From Dictyophora rubrovolvata (taxonomy: Eukaryota; Basidiomycota; Agaricomycetes; Phallales; Phallaceae), in contig CP114119.1 in the NCBI GenBank assembly GCA_029959195.1, positions 1,612,001 to 1,676,000 on the forward strand: a stretch of 64,000 nucleotides of DNA. The letters are read 5' to 3'. A program made the translations under genes and the position numbers. A model generated the notes under the pieces. It was not told where the DNA came from and searched no databases. It saw nothing but the letters and a program-made list of their open reading frames with translations. Below, piece by piece: positions 21,405 through 37,888 of this stretch (the first letter of the stretch is position 1; every line of letters starts with the position of its first letter).

Positions 21405-24400
21405 TCACTGGCCACCAGCTGTTAAACAAACAGCCCTCATCGCCACTAAATTGGTGTCAGTTTTGGAGAATGCAAGCTCGACTGTAAACAAGACGTCGCT
21501 TCGGTCAACATTGAGATAGACGGGGAGTTCGACAAATGCGGTCCCGTCAATGGCCAGGTCACTCTGAGCTTGAACCCATCTGAGTTGCGATGGTCCGAGC
21601 CGAGTGGTTTCGCCGTCATTCAAAGAAAGTTGATTGCCAGATAATGCCGCTCCTTCCAACACAAGTCCTAAGAAAAATCTTGATCAAAGACAAGCTACGG
21701 GGAAATCAGTTCAGCTTCACACACCATCTAGAATGAACCCCTCTGGATCTTGAATCTGCTCCAAATCAAGTCTTAAGTGTAACGTTTCTAGGGACCACTT
21801 CTTGCGGTGGGCTACAGCTTGTCTAGTCGCAGTAATGTAAGCTTCAGGGAAAAATAAGCCACCCAACCAGACTTCGGTATCAGTGAATGAAGTCCATTGA
21901 GATATTCGTTCTAATTGCCCTAGCCGACGACTCAGGTTCGGGATCCATTGAGACACTGAGGTCGTTCTCGTGACTTTATATCTTCGCCAATGATCGGGGA
22001 TAGTACCTGGGGGAGACAGTCAATGACACGCTATTGAGTATATTCACAAGTCCGGGATAACAATACCTTTCATCAATTGTCCCATCAAGTTCCGGAGATG
22101 ATTGGTTTGTTTCAAAGCTCCTTCACAGACTTTGACAACGTCTGCCAAGTCTTTACGAACGCAAGTCAGTAGGTTCCGACCAAGTAAACCTTCTCTCATG
22201 AAGAATCTGAACAGTGGATCCCCGTTGTCACCATCCTGCTTTTGGAGAATATTTAAAGCCTGTGAAACCTTGTTAATTGTGTTTACTTGACAGAACTTTA
22301 CGGCCTTTATATTTTACCTCGGGTAGTTCTTTTAACCAGTCTTGACAATACTGTAGTAGGCTACGCATCCATGCAGGCTGTTGTGAACCGCCACCGGCCA
22401 CAGGTTTTCCGGAAGTATCATTCTCTTCATCGTCGACCAAAGCTCGCATTTTTCGAAGTTTTCCGAGAAGTAAATTGCCTCTGGAGATTGCGATCACTCT
22501 CTCTGCAGTAGGCGGTAAGCTTAACCACGAAGGTGGCTCCCGCTCAGGCAGTTTCTGAACCCAAGTTAAGAAATGCTCCAACTTAGTTCCTTCGGGTACA
22601 GTCACGACATCTTGTCCATCAATACGAGGAACGAGGTCGAAATCAACTTGATATGAATCAGGAGTGAACAGTCGGTCGACGAACGCATCCAAGACTTTCT
22701 GGTCGAAATCGCTATCGATTCGTCCTCCATAGACAGACTCTTTGACAAGTGTCCTAACGGCATCCCAAGGAATGGCAGCAGGATCAATGTTGGCACGCCC
22801 TTTTGCAACAGAATGCAACCACGTATCAATAGTATTAAAAGCAGCAGCCATATCAGAATCGTTGAAATCGTAGGTTTTGCTCCATCCAAGAGGGACATAT
22901 CTCAACCGTTCCTGTACGACGGCATGGAACCAAGCCAATACGAAGTACAACCGGAACTTTTCAGCCGGCCCTTGACTAAGGCGGTTAGGTGCTATGTTTC
23001 GTAGACTATCCTGCAAATTGGCTTTGATCCCAGGGGGCGGCTCATTCATAAAGATTCGCGATTGTCGTAGCAGATTGACTGGGATGACAGGATTGATCTC
23101 CATAGTCAGGAATACACGGAAGTTAGGATGAGGATTGATAGTCTGAAGACGTTTCTCGAGTTGACCCAACCACGATGGTGCGAGATGGACGTTCTTTAAT
23201 AGTACCCAAGTTCCTTGTCGGGCAGCGGTGGCAATGGCTTGATCAGCAAGCGCGAATCCTTCCTGAGAGCCCATAGCTACAGGAGTACACTTAGACCCTG
23301 TGTTTTTGACAAGGTTATCGACACGATAACTAGCATCGTAGCCAATCACGGAAACAAGAGCCAGCGGTGTAGTTGGCTGGACTTCGTGTTTGACAATTTC
23401 CTCTAAATTGTAATTCGGCTCATCCACGATATCATCTCCGAATACTACCTTAACAAAGATAGCTGTGGCTTGCAGCAGACGATCTGGACGTAAGCACTTT
23501 ACAACCGAAAGATTTCGAATAGAGCGGACGATATCTAAACCATTGTAAGAATCCAAAGAAAATATTTCGAGTTGAAAACCTTACCCGAAACACCAGTCCA
23601 TAAAGTGGGCACATTTTCTTCAGGACTTGATGATTCAATAACAGGTTTCCACTCGTCTTCATGCTCCGACAAATGCTTCGGTACGGTATTGAATATTGGA
23701 TTTCCAAAAAACATATGCAGACGCTTCTGTTGATCGATTGACAAGTAAGCCGCTTGGAATTCTGAGGATGTGCCTGCTCCATTGGAACCATCTCCACTTT
23801 CAAGAAGAAATTCGGTTTCCTCGGTGATTTCTTCGATGCCTCGCAGCTTAATTTGAGCGAGAAGAATGGCCAGCATGATATGATCTTGATGTAACAGGGC
23901 ACGCGATGTACGTTGGTACACCACAGTGAATAGGTCATCAAGAAGTATTTCCCGTCGTTGCCCAGGATCTTTAACATTCAAGAGATTTGGGTTTTGATGC
24001 AAAACATAATCAAATATGTCCAAGAAGAAACGAAGCGAAAACTGATAGAAGTGGTTGATCAAGTTCAGCTGCTCCAAGATAAAGAATATGGAACTGCATG
24101 CTTGAGCTAACGGAATATATTCCGCAGTAACACCTTCAACTTCTTTGATAACGATGTCGGTCTCCTCCACTTTCCGAGTGATTTCGGCCGCTTCGCGTTT
24201 AAGAGTCTCCAACGTATCTATGACTTTATCGTCATCGAGGATATTTCCTGTGGACTGATTCAAGGCTTGTAGTAGTAACTTCTCCAACGTCCGCAACCTC
24301 AGCTTGAACTCCCCTTGTATCTTCATCAGATCTGTCCGTTTTTGATCTGTCTCGGGACGTTCAACCTTCAAAACTTGATCAAGTGACTGGCTTTGTAAAC

Positions 24401-27400
24401 TGCTGCGAGTCATGGTGAAGTTGACAAACGTAACACGACTGCAAATATCTGGTGAGAATTCGACAGAAGGATCTCGGGTCGATAAGAACATGGTGAATGA
24501 AGGCGAGAAGTCGATGTCTTGATTTCCAAGGCGTATAAGGACACGTCCACCAGTTCGCCTGATTTCTTTGTTGAGGACGGCATTCAATATGGGATCCAAG
24601 CGTTCTACATCTTGAATCAAAAGTGCATTTCCAAAACGTAACGCACTTTCTAAAATTTTCAGGAAAGCCTCGTCAAGGAAGCTAGTGACCGTGATCTTTC
24701 GGTCTTTGTACTCATTGAGAAGGAACGTTGTAGCCTGCCCCGTGGGATCAATAATGAGAGGGTATCGACTGAATCGTTTCAGCATAATTGCATTCTCAGT
24801 ACAAAGAACGTCCGAAGGCAACGACTTTGACTGCCAGTTGAGGCGGTCATCAGGGGTGGAAAGATATTCGGTCAAAGAAAGCTCTTGTTTAAATTTGAGG
24901 TTAGCATCGGTCAAATGAGCTGTCCATTCGTGCCACATATTCTCGCGATATTGCTGATCGAAGAATCCACCATAGGCTATGAAAGCCGCAGAAAGTAAAA
25001 CGTCTCCAACGATGGTGCTCATTTCTGTTTCGAAAGTACGACTGCCAGCTTCCCATCGAGCACGTTCTGAAGACAAGGATTCTAGCAGCTTTAAACTACG
25101 GTCAACTTTGCTCTGAACGCGTTCCATTTCCGCTTTTATGGCTTGGGTCTCGCTTATCAACAAGGCGTATTCTTCCTTATATCTTCCAATGCTGGCTTCC
25201 AACTCCGCAATCATTTCCACCATAGTCGCTGCTTGCTTCTTGGTCTGCTCAGCTTGATTCTCTAGCGACTGGACTTCATTCCGAAGCGGGTCGACCCTTT
25301 CCAAAATCTCGGAGTAGTTGATTTGAGCAATGACCCATTTGACGACAGGACCGCAGGCTTTACTAGCATGATTCACAACCTCGTAATTATAAGAGGGACG
25401 ACTAAGATATTCCTTCTTCATAAATTCTCGAAGTTGTTTTGTGAGCTGACGGTTTGTATCAAACCCTAATATCCTCTGCTGAAAATTGTCTTGACGAATG
25501 ATGCCTTGAACAGTACGCCAGCTGTCAACCTTGTGGCCAAGAATCGTACAGGCAGATTCCATGGCAAGCTTTACTGCCTCTGGAGGATTACCCATAGCCC
25601 GAACTTCTTGCATTTGATTACGTCTGATGTTGTTGACGGCGGCTTGAGCTTCCATAACGGCTGGTTCAGCATTAGCTAAATCCGCCAATACAATAGCACG
25701 CCTTTGCTCAATATTTTTGTCTTGTTCGGCTAGAGCGGCCTGAATTTCTATGGAAGCTGCTTTCTTATGTTCTGCTTCCTGTTGATCCGCCACCATCCGT
25801 CTGAGCTTCTCGTTTGCCTCCGCATCTTTCATTTCAAGCTGCTTGCGCTTCATAGCCAGACTAGCACGCAATTCCTCCACTTGAGTCACAGTGTCCCGAA
25901 GCTTGTCCAAACCAACATGTAGATGCCGTTGTTGTTCCTCTAACTCATCTCGTTTTTCTGTGTACAAATGCACATAGTGATGAAGGCTATACACAATGTT
26001 AAGTAACGGTCTTCAGTGATACAATTGATGGACATACAAATCCAGATAGTGCCGCGGAGTGACGTAGTTATATCTCCCCTGTCGTCGACTTAGTCGACTA
26101 TTGAAATGGTGCATTGTTTGGTGAATATGCACGAAGGCATTAACAACACCCGTACGATGGGTAGGAGGCATATCTAAATGACGGTAAGCTATAGGAAAGT
26201 GCATCGGCGGGATATAAGAGGGAAGATCCAAATCAAGCGTCCTGGTGAATTCCATTCCTACTTGATAGAAGGCTTGATCATTCCAATCACCGAACCAGTC
26301 AAGAACACATCGATTGAAAAGAGCCGGGGAAGTAGCGGCACGAGAAGCAAGTCCGTTTTCAGGGGGGTTCATAGTGAAAACAACGTGAAGGTTTTTGGCG
26401 ACTTGTTGAGTGAACCATCGATAAAGTTCTTCGTGAGAATCAAGCATGAGACCGTCCCGCTGGGATCCTTCTTTACATGCTGTCATCAGGGCCGAATATT
26501 CGTCCCCTTCAAACAGACCAGGTACTTCAGCATTTGCCAGAAGAGTGTTCATACGCTCCAAGAATCCGGAGTCTAAAACATTGGATTCGTCCATTATGAA
26601 ACAGATTTTTTCACCCTTAGTTCCTGATCGACGAAGAACAGTACGTAAATCATCATCAAAATCATCTCCAGTGTACTTGTTAGAAACTTTGATTTGAAAG
26701 ACATTTAAACCGTTCATCCAAGCAACAAAGCGAGACAAAGTTGTCTGAAAGCATTCAGGCAAAACTTAAGTGATATACAATGGACACTTACTTTGCCACT
26801 CCCGCTCACTCCGATCAGCAGTAAATGACCTTGGATTTGACGGAAAACTCTATCTATGCGGAGAACGTGATCCAAAACATCGTTGAAGAGAACCAAGGGA
26901 ACGTCAAGTTCTTCTTCGTGGAAAACACGAAGCCGAGCCTTAGTATAGTCTCGCAACTGTTCACGATCCACAGGTATATAATTCTTAGAAGTCCAGTTTG
27001 AAAAGAGTATCGGTCTGTTTAGTGCTTCCTCGCAATTAGTATTTGGGAAATTTTCCATGGCCGTAGAATCAACATTCTCATCTGTCCATTGTTTTTCTTC
27101 TTCGGTTACAAGACGATCTTGGAAGAGTCGTAGAGCTTCGTGGCCCCAGACTCGTATAAGGCCCTCCACAGATAAGGAATCCAAGGGTTTAATGGCTTCG
27201 TAAATACCGCGGACCCACCTCGTCAATTCACGAGGACTATAAACGTAATGCGCTTGAATGTCGCTCGTAAACCGCTTTTGTGAGGCCAGATAAAATGAGA
27301 CCATAGCATCCGTTAACGGTTCTGCATAAGCACGCAGATTCGGTACAACTTTGAGCATCGCTCGATTGTATGTACCATATATTTGTTTCAGCGAAAGCTC

Positions 27401-30400
27401 TCCTGGATAATCGACCATAATCAAGGGTGAGTGTCGCAAGAATCGATGACTCAACGGCACCCGACCGGGATCTGTAGGAGGATTACAAGCCCCAACAAAT
27501 TGGATTCTCTCCAAATTTACCCATGCCATATCTGTCGGTCTGTAATAGCCACCACATTCGACTAGTTGGCGCAGAAATGATATAACACGTTGAGTGCCAT
27601 ATTTATCGGGGGCTGGAAGATTGATTTCATCGCAGAACAAAACAAGCCATCGTCCTATTTGCACTGGTGAAAGAACGACGCCATTAGGTGTTTTACGATA
27701 CTCGCAATATTGTTCAAATGTCTTCATGATCAACTCCGGAGTAGTGGCACTGGAAAAGTTCAATCCAACTACCTCCATATCTGGCAGCTTTCTCAGGGCG
27801 CTAAATAATGTCATTGTTTTCCCGGAACCAGGAGGCCCGCAGAGCATTAACGGTTTGTGTTCTGATAGCCACGAGTATAGAACCTCTTCGTGTCTAAGGG
27901 TATCCACTGTTGGAACAACGACATCCGAAGCCGTAACCGCATGGGCCTCGATTTCTATTGCAGGGACTTTAGATTGCCACGGAACCCATTCGTCTGGATT
28001 TACGGAAACGTCGTAGTCCAACAAGGATAAATTAGCGGTGGTCAATGGCACATCTATTCCACTCCTACTGGATAGAAAATTGCCCAATTCAGCACGTGCA
28101 TCAAGTTTGCAATCACCGGAAAAAGCCCAAATTATATTGAGTAGCAATCGCCTTGTTACGTACTGCTCCATTCGATCGTTGGAAAGGGGGAAGTCGGGAT
28201 GTTGATTATTGTAATCAATAATGTTACGTACTGTTTTGTTGACCAATGAGAAAAGAGTATTGAGGGCGCGAGTAGTCGTGAAGTCCATTATGTGCTCGAA
28301 GGACTCGACGTGTTGCAAAGCGGCGCTGATAAGACCGTCCGATGTGAAATAAGGCTCGAGCATGCCTGCAACGTGTTGCTGAATTTCGAGGTTGGGAAGA
28401 GATATATTGGGGACGGAAATGCCTGAACGACGAGTGACATTGTCAATCAATTCTTCATCATCCGCATCTAACGTAACGGCAGCCAATGTATCCAAATAGT
28501 TCCGATATATCATCGAAGGGTCAATAACATCGTCGCTGAACCAAATCATTCCACAACGACTGACTGTAGCGAGCGTAGCATACTTCAGGTGTTCAACCTC
28601 GAACATTATGCGAACATTAGAAGGAAGGTTTAATCTTTCTCCGTTTGGTAGCGTAAGAAGTTTGTTATCGTCGAGCACACTGCACACGACAAATAAGAGA
28701 CAAGCATTCAAGTGCAGATACTTAACTAACCTATTCAAATTCTCAACCCATTCAGGATCCACATCACCGTCAAATACGATCCAATGACGCTTGCTGCTTT
28801 CCCCACGAACGTCGTCTACAATTTTTCTCAATATATGCGTGAATAAACCGTCGTTCCATTCCCGCGTAGTAGAATCCAAAGTTCCGTAAAGGGCATCTTT
28901 ATGCATTGCTTTCGGATCAATGACGTAGAAAACCCCCTCTGTACCGTCCAAGTTTTCCAAAGCTTTAAGGAGCACCTGCCAGGCATTGGTCTTTCCGGTA
29001 CCAGATGGTCCAACCATCATTAATCCATGTTGGATTTTTTGAATCTGATAAAGTTGCAAAATTTTGGCTACCCAACCTTCACCGGGCACCAGCCGTCGCT
29101 GTTTACAAACCTGAATAATTTGCTTGTGTAAAGCATCGAGGTCAACAGGTACATAATCAACACCTGGAAAAACATCGGCGAGAAGGCTGAGGAATCGTCA
29201 GCGCATTACTATGTATCGAATTCGATCTTCAAATACTGACCTTGTCAAAAGAGGTACATCGTCAGCAACTAGTTTTGGAACAATAGTTTCTGTAACACTT
29301 TGAATGAGAATGACTTGTTCCGAAGCCGCATCTGATAGACCTTCAGTCGGAAGGTCTGAGTCAATGGTTGATGTTCGCAGCGATTGTAGACGTTCCCGTT
29401 TGAGAATACCAGCACTTGCCAAGACAGCCTTGAGAGCACGCAAACCAAAATCATAATGTGGTTGCGGCGATAATTGTTCTGAACATAGATTAAAGAAGGG
29501 AACTATCTTTGAAGCCAAGATCTCGGCAGTACGGAACCCTTGAGAAAACAACATAACCTGGGCAATTAACTCTCTATCCGGACGGGTCATTGCCATTCTA
29601 TATGATCATCAGTATCTATAAAAACATAGGGAATGCCCACATACGGCCGGAATAATTTCGTAAGATTTGGGGGGAGTGTAGAGCGACCGGCATAATTAGG
29701 ATTTGTAGTGATAAAGATACCTGTAAAATAAAATTGTCGCTCGACGAATAGCAAATAGTCAAATTATCATACGAACCAACGTTTGGGTTGATTTTCAGAC
29801 TTTTCCCTACAAGTTCTATCTCTGCATTGGGATTTTGGGCTAGCGAGGCCAAACCCTGCTGAATGCTTTGTACTTGTTGAGAAACTGCACTTAGAATCCG
29901 TTCTTCTAAACGATTGAATTCATCAAAGCATCCCCAAGCCCCAACTTGACATAAGCCAACAAAAATGCGACCCATTGCCTGAAAATCAAATGTTTCATCG
30001 CAGCAAAATACTAGGACGAAGCGACCAAGCTGCACTCCAAGAGCCTTGACCGACTCCGTTTTACCTATAATATGAAATGAGGTGAGGACAATTATTTGAC
30101 TGAAGACAATGCTTACCAGTTCCAGCAGGACCGAAGGGAGAACCACCAAGCTGAGTGTCCAGCGCCTGAGTTAACGTAAGATAGCACCTATCAGTCAAAG
30201 GTGTCTGGACTAATCTATCCGGTACTCCCAGGTATTCCCATCCGTACGAAAATTCAGCATTGGCTAAACGAATCTTTAGTCTGTCCAGGGGGTTTTCAGC
30301 TTTGCCATCCAAATTGAGATAAAATCTCATCTGATACAACCAGTGGAAAGCTCTGTTACTATGAACCCCTTGGGAAATAAGGTTCCGTGTTACGTCCCTT

Positions 30401-32794
30401 TGATGGACCAGCTCTGTGATTAGATGCTCGCATTTGCGCCTGGAAGTTGGAACAAGTTCAGTTAAAACAACATCAGCTAATAGATCTAAGCCTCTCCGAA
30501 TCATGTTTAACGTAGCGTCCAATGATTGAGAGTTCTCGAGCGAATTCTCGACGGCGGAAGTCCAGGCTACTTGTATGGCAAGCGAAACTAATTGAGCGGG
30601 ATATTTCTCTATCCATGGCAGAAATAGGTCCAATGTAAGCGTAGGGCCAGTCGCATAGAACTCTTGAAGTTCCGAAACGGCTTCACACAAAAGATGAGCT
30701 AGAGATAGTCGCATCTCGGACTCTACCTTCGTGAGCCAGTCATTGATTTTCGGGAACTCTTGAAGAAGTATGGCATTTTTGAACATCACTTCCTCTCCTT
30801 CTCGAGAAGCCATTCCACGTATTTCCGTCAATTCTTCGTCGAGCTGCAGAGTGGATATCCCAGCAAACATCTTCTTCAGATGTTTCATGATCCGAAGTAT
30901 GTCCTTACTGTTGCCTATTATTTCGAGAAGATCTTCATCACCGACGAAATAAAACCGTGGAAATGATGAACGTTCGCGTTCCAAATATTCCCCCAAGGCC
31001 TTTTGAATCTTGCCTAGTAGGTCTGCTAACCGTTCCAAGCTTTTCTGAATACCAGGTATATTCATGACGTCGATCACGAAAGGTGACTTATAGACCTTTT
31101 TCATTACTGTGAGAAACTCTGCGTTTATATTCGAAAAACGAGCTGTTTCAACAGGGAGCAAGTGTTTAATGTCGGCGCTTCCAGAAAATATTCCTTCTAG
31201 GTATACCCATTGTCGTTGGACGTCAATCCATACATCTAAGGGCAATTAACTTTCGTCACACATAATACAAACGGGTCTTACCGAATAAAACATGAATGCG
31301 ATTTAACTTTTCCTCCCATGAACTTGCCTACAAAAAAACTTTGATGAGTCTTAGCTCCATACGGAAGACTGGCAGCTTACTTCTTCTTCAAATACTGAAG
31401 ACAGAGTGTCAAAATTAATACATATGGGCCAGCAATCCATTTCGTACCTTTGTAATAAGGAGATAGCTTCATGGCGACAAGCGAATTCAGGTTTTCACTG
31501 CATTTCGCAAATAATTCATCCCAGCTCCTATAAACATAACCAGTTAATTCCAACTTTATTATAAAAAAAACACCTTCATACAGACCTTATAAGGCGGCAT
31601 TTATTCTGATAATTTACCAGATCTAGTGTATAATTGGACCAAATCTCCTTGACCTGTTTGATGTATTCTTCCAAGCCCATCTGTAAATAATATTAGTCAG
31701 TTTCGAATGTAAGCACGCAAGATTACATACTTCTCCCTGAGCTTGCACGATAATCTCTTTTATCAGTGTTTCGTTCCTCTTTAGGTCTAAATCATACACA
31801 TGCCCGAGACTCATCCTTAAGAAACATGTAACGATAAATCATATTTGATGGAAATGAACACTTACTGGGTTAGTACGATATTAGCTGGGACGTGCAATAC
31901 CTTGAATAGTTGTTTCCAGTGCCGCTCTTTCATGGCTTCTGACTTCAGCTCCGTAATAAGCACATTAGACTTCAAAAGGCTGCTTAAAGTATCTTGAATA
32001 TATTCGTAGGCTGCGTATTGCCTCATTCGAGTCGGCATTTCTTTGGTGCTGGATATTAGGGAATTAATGCTTTGCCTTAGCTTTCTTGGTTGCGCTGTAG
32101 CCCACGGCGATTCTCTAAGATCATTTATTTGACTCCATATTCCAGATAAAGCGGTCCAAACTGCTTTCAAGTCTTTGAGTTCTTCAAATACAGGATCCAG
32201 GCGGGTGTGTCGAACAAGCTCTAAATCAAGAGCCTCCTTCGCGCGACAAATAAGATTGTATTCCTCTTGGACCCGTGTCAATTTGTTTTCGAAAGCACTG
32301 ATGGCATTTAAGGCAGTATCTGCGCGCATATTGCCTTGGACAGGACGCGTTTGCTCCCACTCTGTAAGTATGTCGCTTATCTTGTTTTCGACTATCTTGT
32401 CTTCAGCCGTCACTTTAAGCTGAAGACCAGCTAAGGGAAAAGATTAGACAATAAGACCTTGGACCTTGAAAGCAACATAAATCATGTACCTAGCTGTTCT
32501 TGAATAGAGTCGCTCTTTCGTTTCAGTATTTCATTATACGCGCTCCATTCACCCCTCAGCTGATCACTATAAAGCCAATCTTCCGGAAATTGGTATCTGA
32601 AACGCTCCAAAGTCTTCTCTCCACTTGCGCAAAGATCTATCATAGGACCCCACACTTTGGTTTTGCGCTTGAGGTCCTGTACAAACGTAATGAAGGTAAC
32701 AGCAGCCGCTGTCGACGAATTCGACGAAGTCAAAAGAGCCTGATATGTTTCAGCTAGATTTATAGAATTAAATACCGTATGACTTTACCTCCAT
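21405..32794 (-). CDS. dhc2: Cytoplasmic dynein heavy chain, motor half (split gene, dhc2-type)
   Basis: Minus-end microtubule motor, about 3,400-3,500 residues over some 15-20 exons. It opens [20 protein letters not shown], which corresponds to a position deep inside ordinary heavy chains, so the dimerising, intermediate-chain-binding tail is absent. Then follow the linker, AAA1 (GPAGTGKTES, CFDEFN), AAA2 ([13 protein letters not shown]), AAA3 ([20 protein letters not shown]), AAA4 ([17 protein letters not shown]), a coiled-coil stalk flanking the microtubule-binding tip, AAA5 (degenerate IIDPTGQAT), AAA6 and the C-terminal domain with [18 protein letters not shown]. The first coding exon is only ATGGAG (32789-32794); an in-frame stop sits at 32816-32818 and SmE starts 163 bp away, leaving no room for a tail. 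Agaricomycetes are known to encode tail (dhc1) and motor (dhc2) separately; this matches dhc2. Confidence 0.9.
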
Positions 32795-32957
32795 TTCAGA
32801 ATAGTATACGGTGGCTCAGATGAAAACTCTAGTCCATGGACTGCGTCACGACCCGTACAACCGCAGCTGGGTTTGAAAACGCGTTACCACCGTCCCTCTA
32901 CAGCGTTTTACTCAAAAAAAATCTTTCTACAGCTTGTTAATCACTAAGTAGTACATC
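32795..32957. promoter_or_regulatory. Divergent promoter dynein motor gene / SmE
   Basis: 163 bp shared by two head-to-head genes. It holds an in-frame stop for the dynein frame (32816-32818), showing that the dynein frame does not run on upstream. No specific regulator motif recognised. Confidence 0.5.
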
Positions 32958-33373
32958 ATGTCTGGCCGACAACAACGTGTAATGGTTCAACCCATTAATG
33001 TTATTTTCAAAAATCTCCAACAGGTATGAAACATTCTGCGGCTGGATATCTTTCTCAAGGCTAAGCGCAAGAATAGCGGAATAAAATATCAGTTTGGCTA
33101 TATGACAATGTCGATATGCGTATAGAGGGAATTATAACCGTACGTTTATAACCTGTAGACCCGGAATTTCAGTTACAGTTTTATTCTAGGGATTCGACGA
33201 GTTTATGAACCTGGTAATTGACGATGCTGAGGAAGTTTATGTCAAAGAAACTCATTCACGATCGAAATTAGGTCAGATTTAGCAACTATCCTGATAAATA
33301 ATTACTCAGTGCAATAATAGGTCGAATTCTTCTGAAAGGCGACAATATAACACTGATTCAACAACTCCCATGA
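32958..33373 (+). CDS. Small nuclear ribonucleoprotein E (SmE)
   Basis: Member of the heptameric Sm ring on U1, U2, U4 and U5 snRNAs. Four exons, 32958-33023, 33077-33139, 33190-33271 and 33321-33373, give 87 residues, the normal size, with every junction in phase. The N-terminus [20 protein letters not shown] is typical of SmE. Sm1 is formed by [20 protein letters not shown] with [12 protein letters not shown]; Sm2 is [14 protein letters not shown]. The stop lies only 16 bp from the stop of the ABC transporter on the other strand, so the two mRNAs must overlap at their 3' ends. Confidence 0.96.
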
Positions 33374-33389
33374 TACTGTACTTATTCAC

Positions 33390-36441
<3,052 letters not shown>

Positions 36442-37888
36442 TATTGATGTTGGTTGAGTATTCTGAGTTGATTCTGAGTTGATTCTGAGACGTGGCTGGA
36501 CCAGTTTGCATGTGATTTCCTCTGTGAGTCTGTGACAGATCGGTGACCAGTGGCGCACGTGACGACTGGGCTCGCCGTGAGTCAGAAGTCTGCCAACGTT
36601 CCAGTTATTTCGTTGTGCTACCTTCTGTTTTTTTATCTAACAACGGGCTTCTGTTGAATGTTGACGTTAACATACAGCGCTTTACATAACATGGTGTCGG
36701 ATGCGGTTAGAGTGTCGAAGGTAGACTTGAAGCTCACTGACTCGCTCAGGCGGCACCTAGTATGTGTAGATAGTAAATATTCTATATAATTTAGTCATGC
36801 ACTCGCTCAGAGTTCAAGACTTGATTTAGTACATATTTCAGCCATAGTTTTCGACCAGCTCCTGTGTTGAAGATAGACAGCGCCACTAACTTCGAGCGCC
36901 TATGTAGTTAGTTTTAGCTTAGTCATTCGCTCGCCTAAGGTTCAAGGCTTCGCCTTGAACTCTTAGCTATATCCCATTGCTCGTAATATAAGTTATATTA
37001 CTCTAGCTGTTATTATCCTGTTGTTATCTATATATAGCTTCCCCATATGACCCCACCCAATCACTCCCCCGACATTTTCCGCGTCCATTGTTGAGGAGGG
37101 CCACGGTTGTTGGGTCAACGTAAAACGATCTCGATCATGCGGCAGACCAACACTACGCATGATATATGCTATCTATAATTCAACGCTCCAGCTTTTTTAG
37201 TCACGAGCGATATCCATTACGTATACCAATGAGCTCGTAACTAGGGTTCAATTGCCAAAGCATTCTATCAAAGCACTTGAAGTCTTGCGGAAATGCATAT
37301 GACACGGAACAGATGACGTGCTTAAAGAAAAAATATTCTTTATACATAAACTCTCAAGCAACCAGTAGTGCACAATTTATTGTATGTACATACAAACGTG
37401 CATTTGCGTCGTAAAGAATCAAGCCACAGTTGAGCCCGACTATCCACTGGCATGTAATCCTGCAGGAACGAATGAACCCGACCCCGACTCCACTGTTTAA
37501 ACAGGACTGCAGAAACCACAGCCTGAGCAAGACACCTAGAAAATGAAAGTCACGGCCCGTTAGCCAGGCGTCCAAGGTCGATTCTTAGTTAGTGCGGCAA
37601 GTCAAAAAGTGCGTGTCCTTCATGGCAGCTCAGGATGCATTTAGAAAAGCGGACCTCAACCATAATTTATCATGAATCCAATCAGAGTCGCGCTCAGAGG
37701 CGAAGCAGCATAGCAAGTCACATAAGAAAGTTACGTAGAAACTAAGAAGGCCAATAGGTCCAGAGAGACAGACATGCGACACGCAAAAGACAGAAAGATA
37801 GACCTCTCTGACCTCCCCGGCAAATAGAAACAGCTGGGAGAGTCCCCGTAAGAATGTATTTAAACTGAAGCTGAAAGTACGGCGAAGA
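36442..37888. other. Longest gene-free stretch, possible retroelement remnant
   Basis: About 1.45 kb between the ABC transporter start and the RNA-binding protein stop. 36442-36600 is the ABC promoter. 36660-37060 holds a string of short degenerate repeats: an ACTCGCTCAG-like core recurs near 36745, 36804 and 36926, and the word GTTCAAG follows the last two. It also holds two perfect hairpins and, at about 36691, TGGTGTCGGATGCGG preceded by ACATAACA, which looks like an LTR end followed by a primer-binding site. No reverse transcriptase, integrase or second LTR is visible. The rest looks like 3' UTR; its open frames show no motif. Confidence 0.35.
36940..37000. repeat. Two adjacent perfect inverted repeats
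   Basis: 36940-36960 is a 9-bp stem GTTCAAGGC with a TTC loop. 36984-37000 is an 8-bp stem TAATATAA around a single G. Both are perfect and lie 23 bp apart in the gene-free stretch. Confidence 0.75.

Noticed and set aside
27594-28016. 140-codon plus-strand frame within the dynein gene
   Set aside because: Antisense shadow over the AAA3 region; no motif and no separate promoter.
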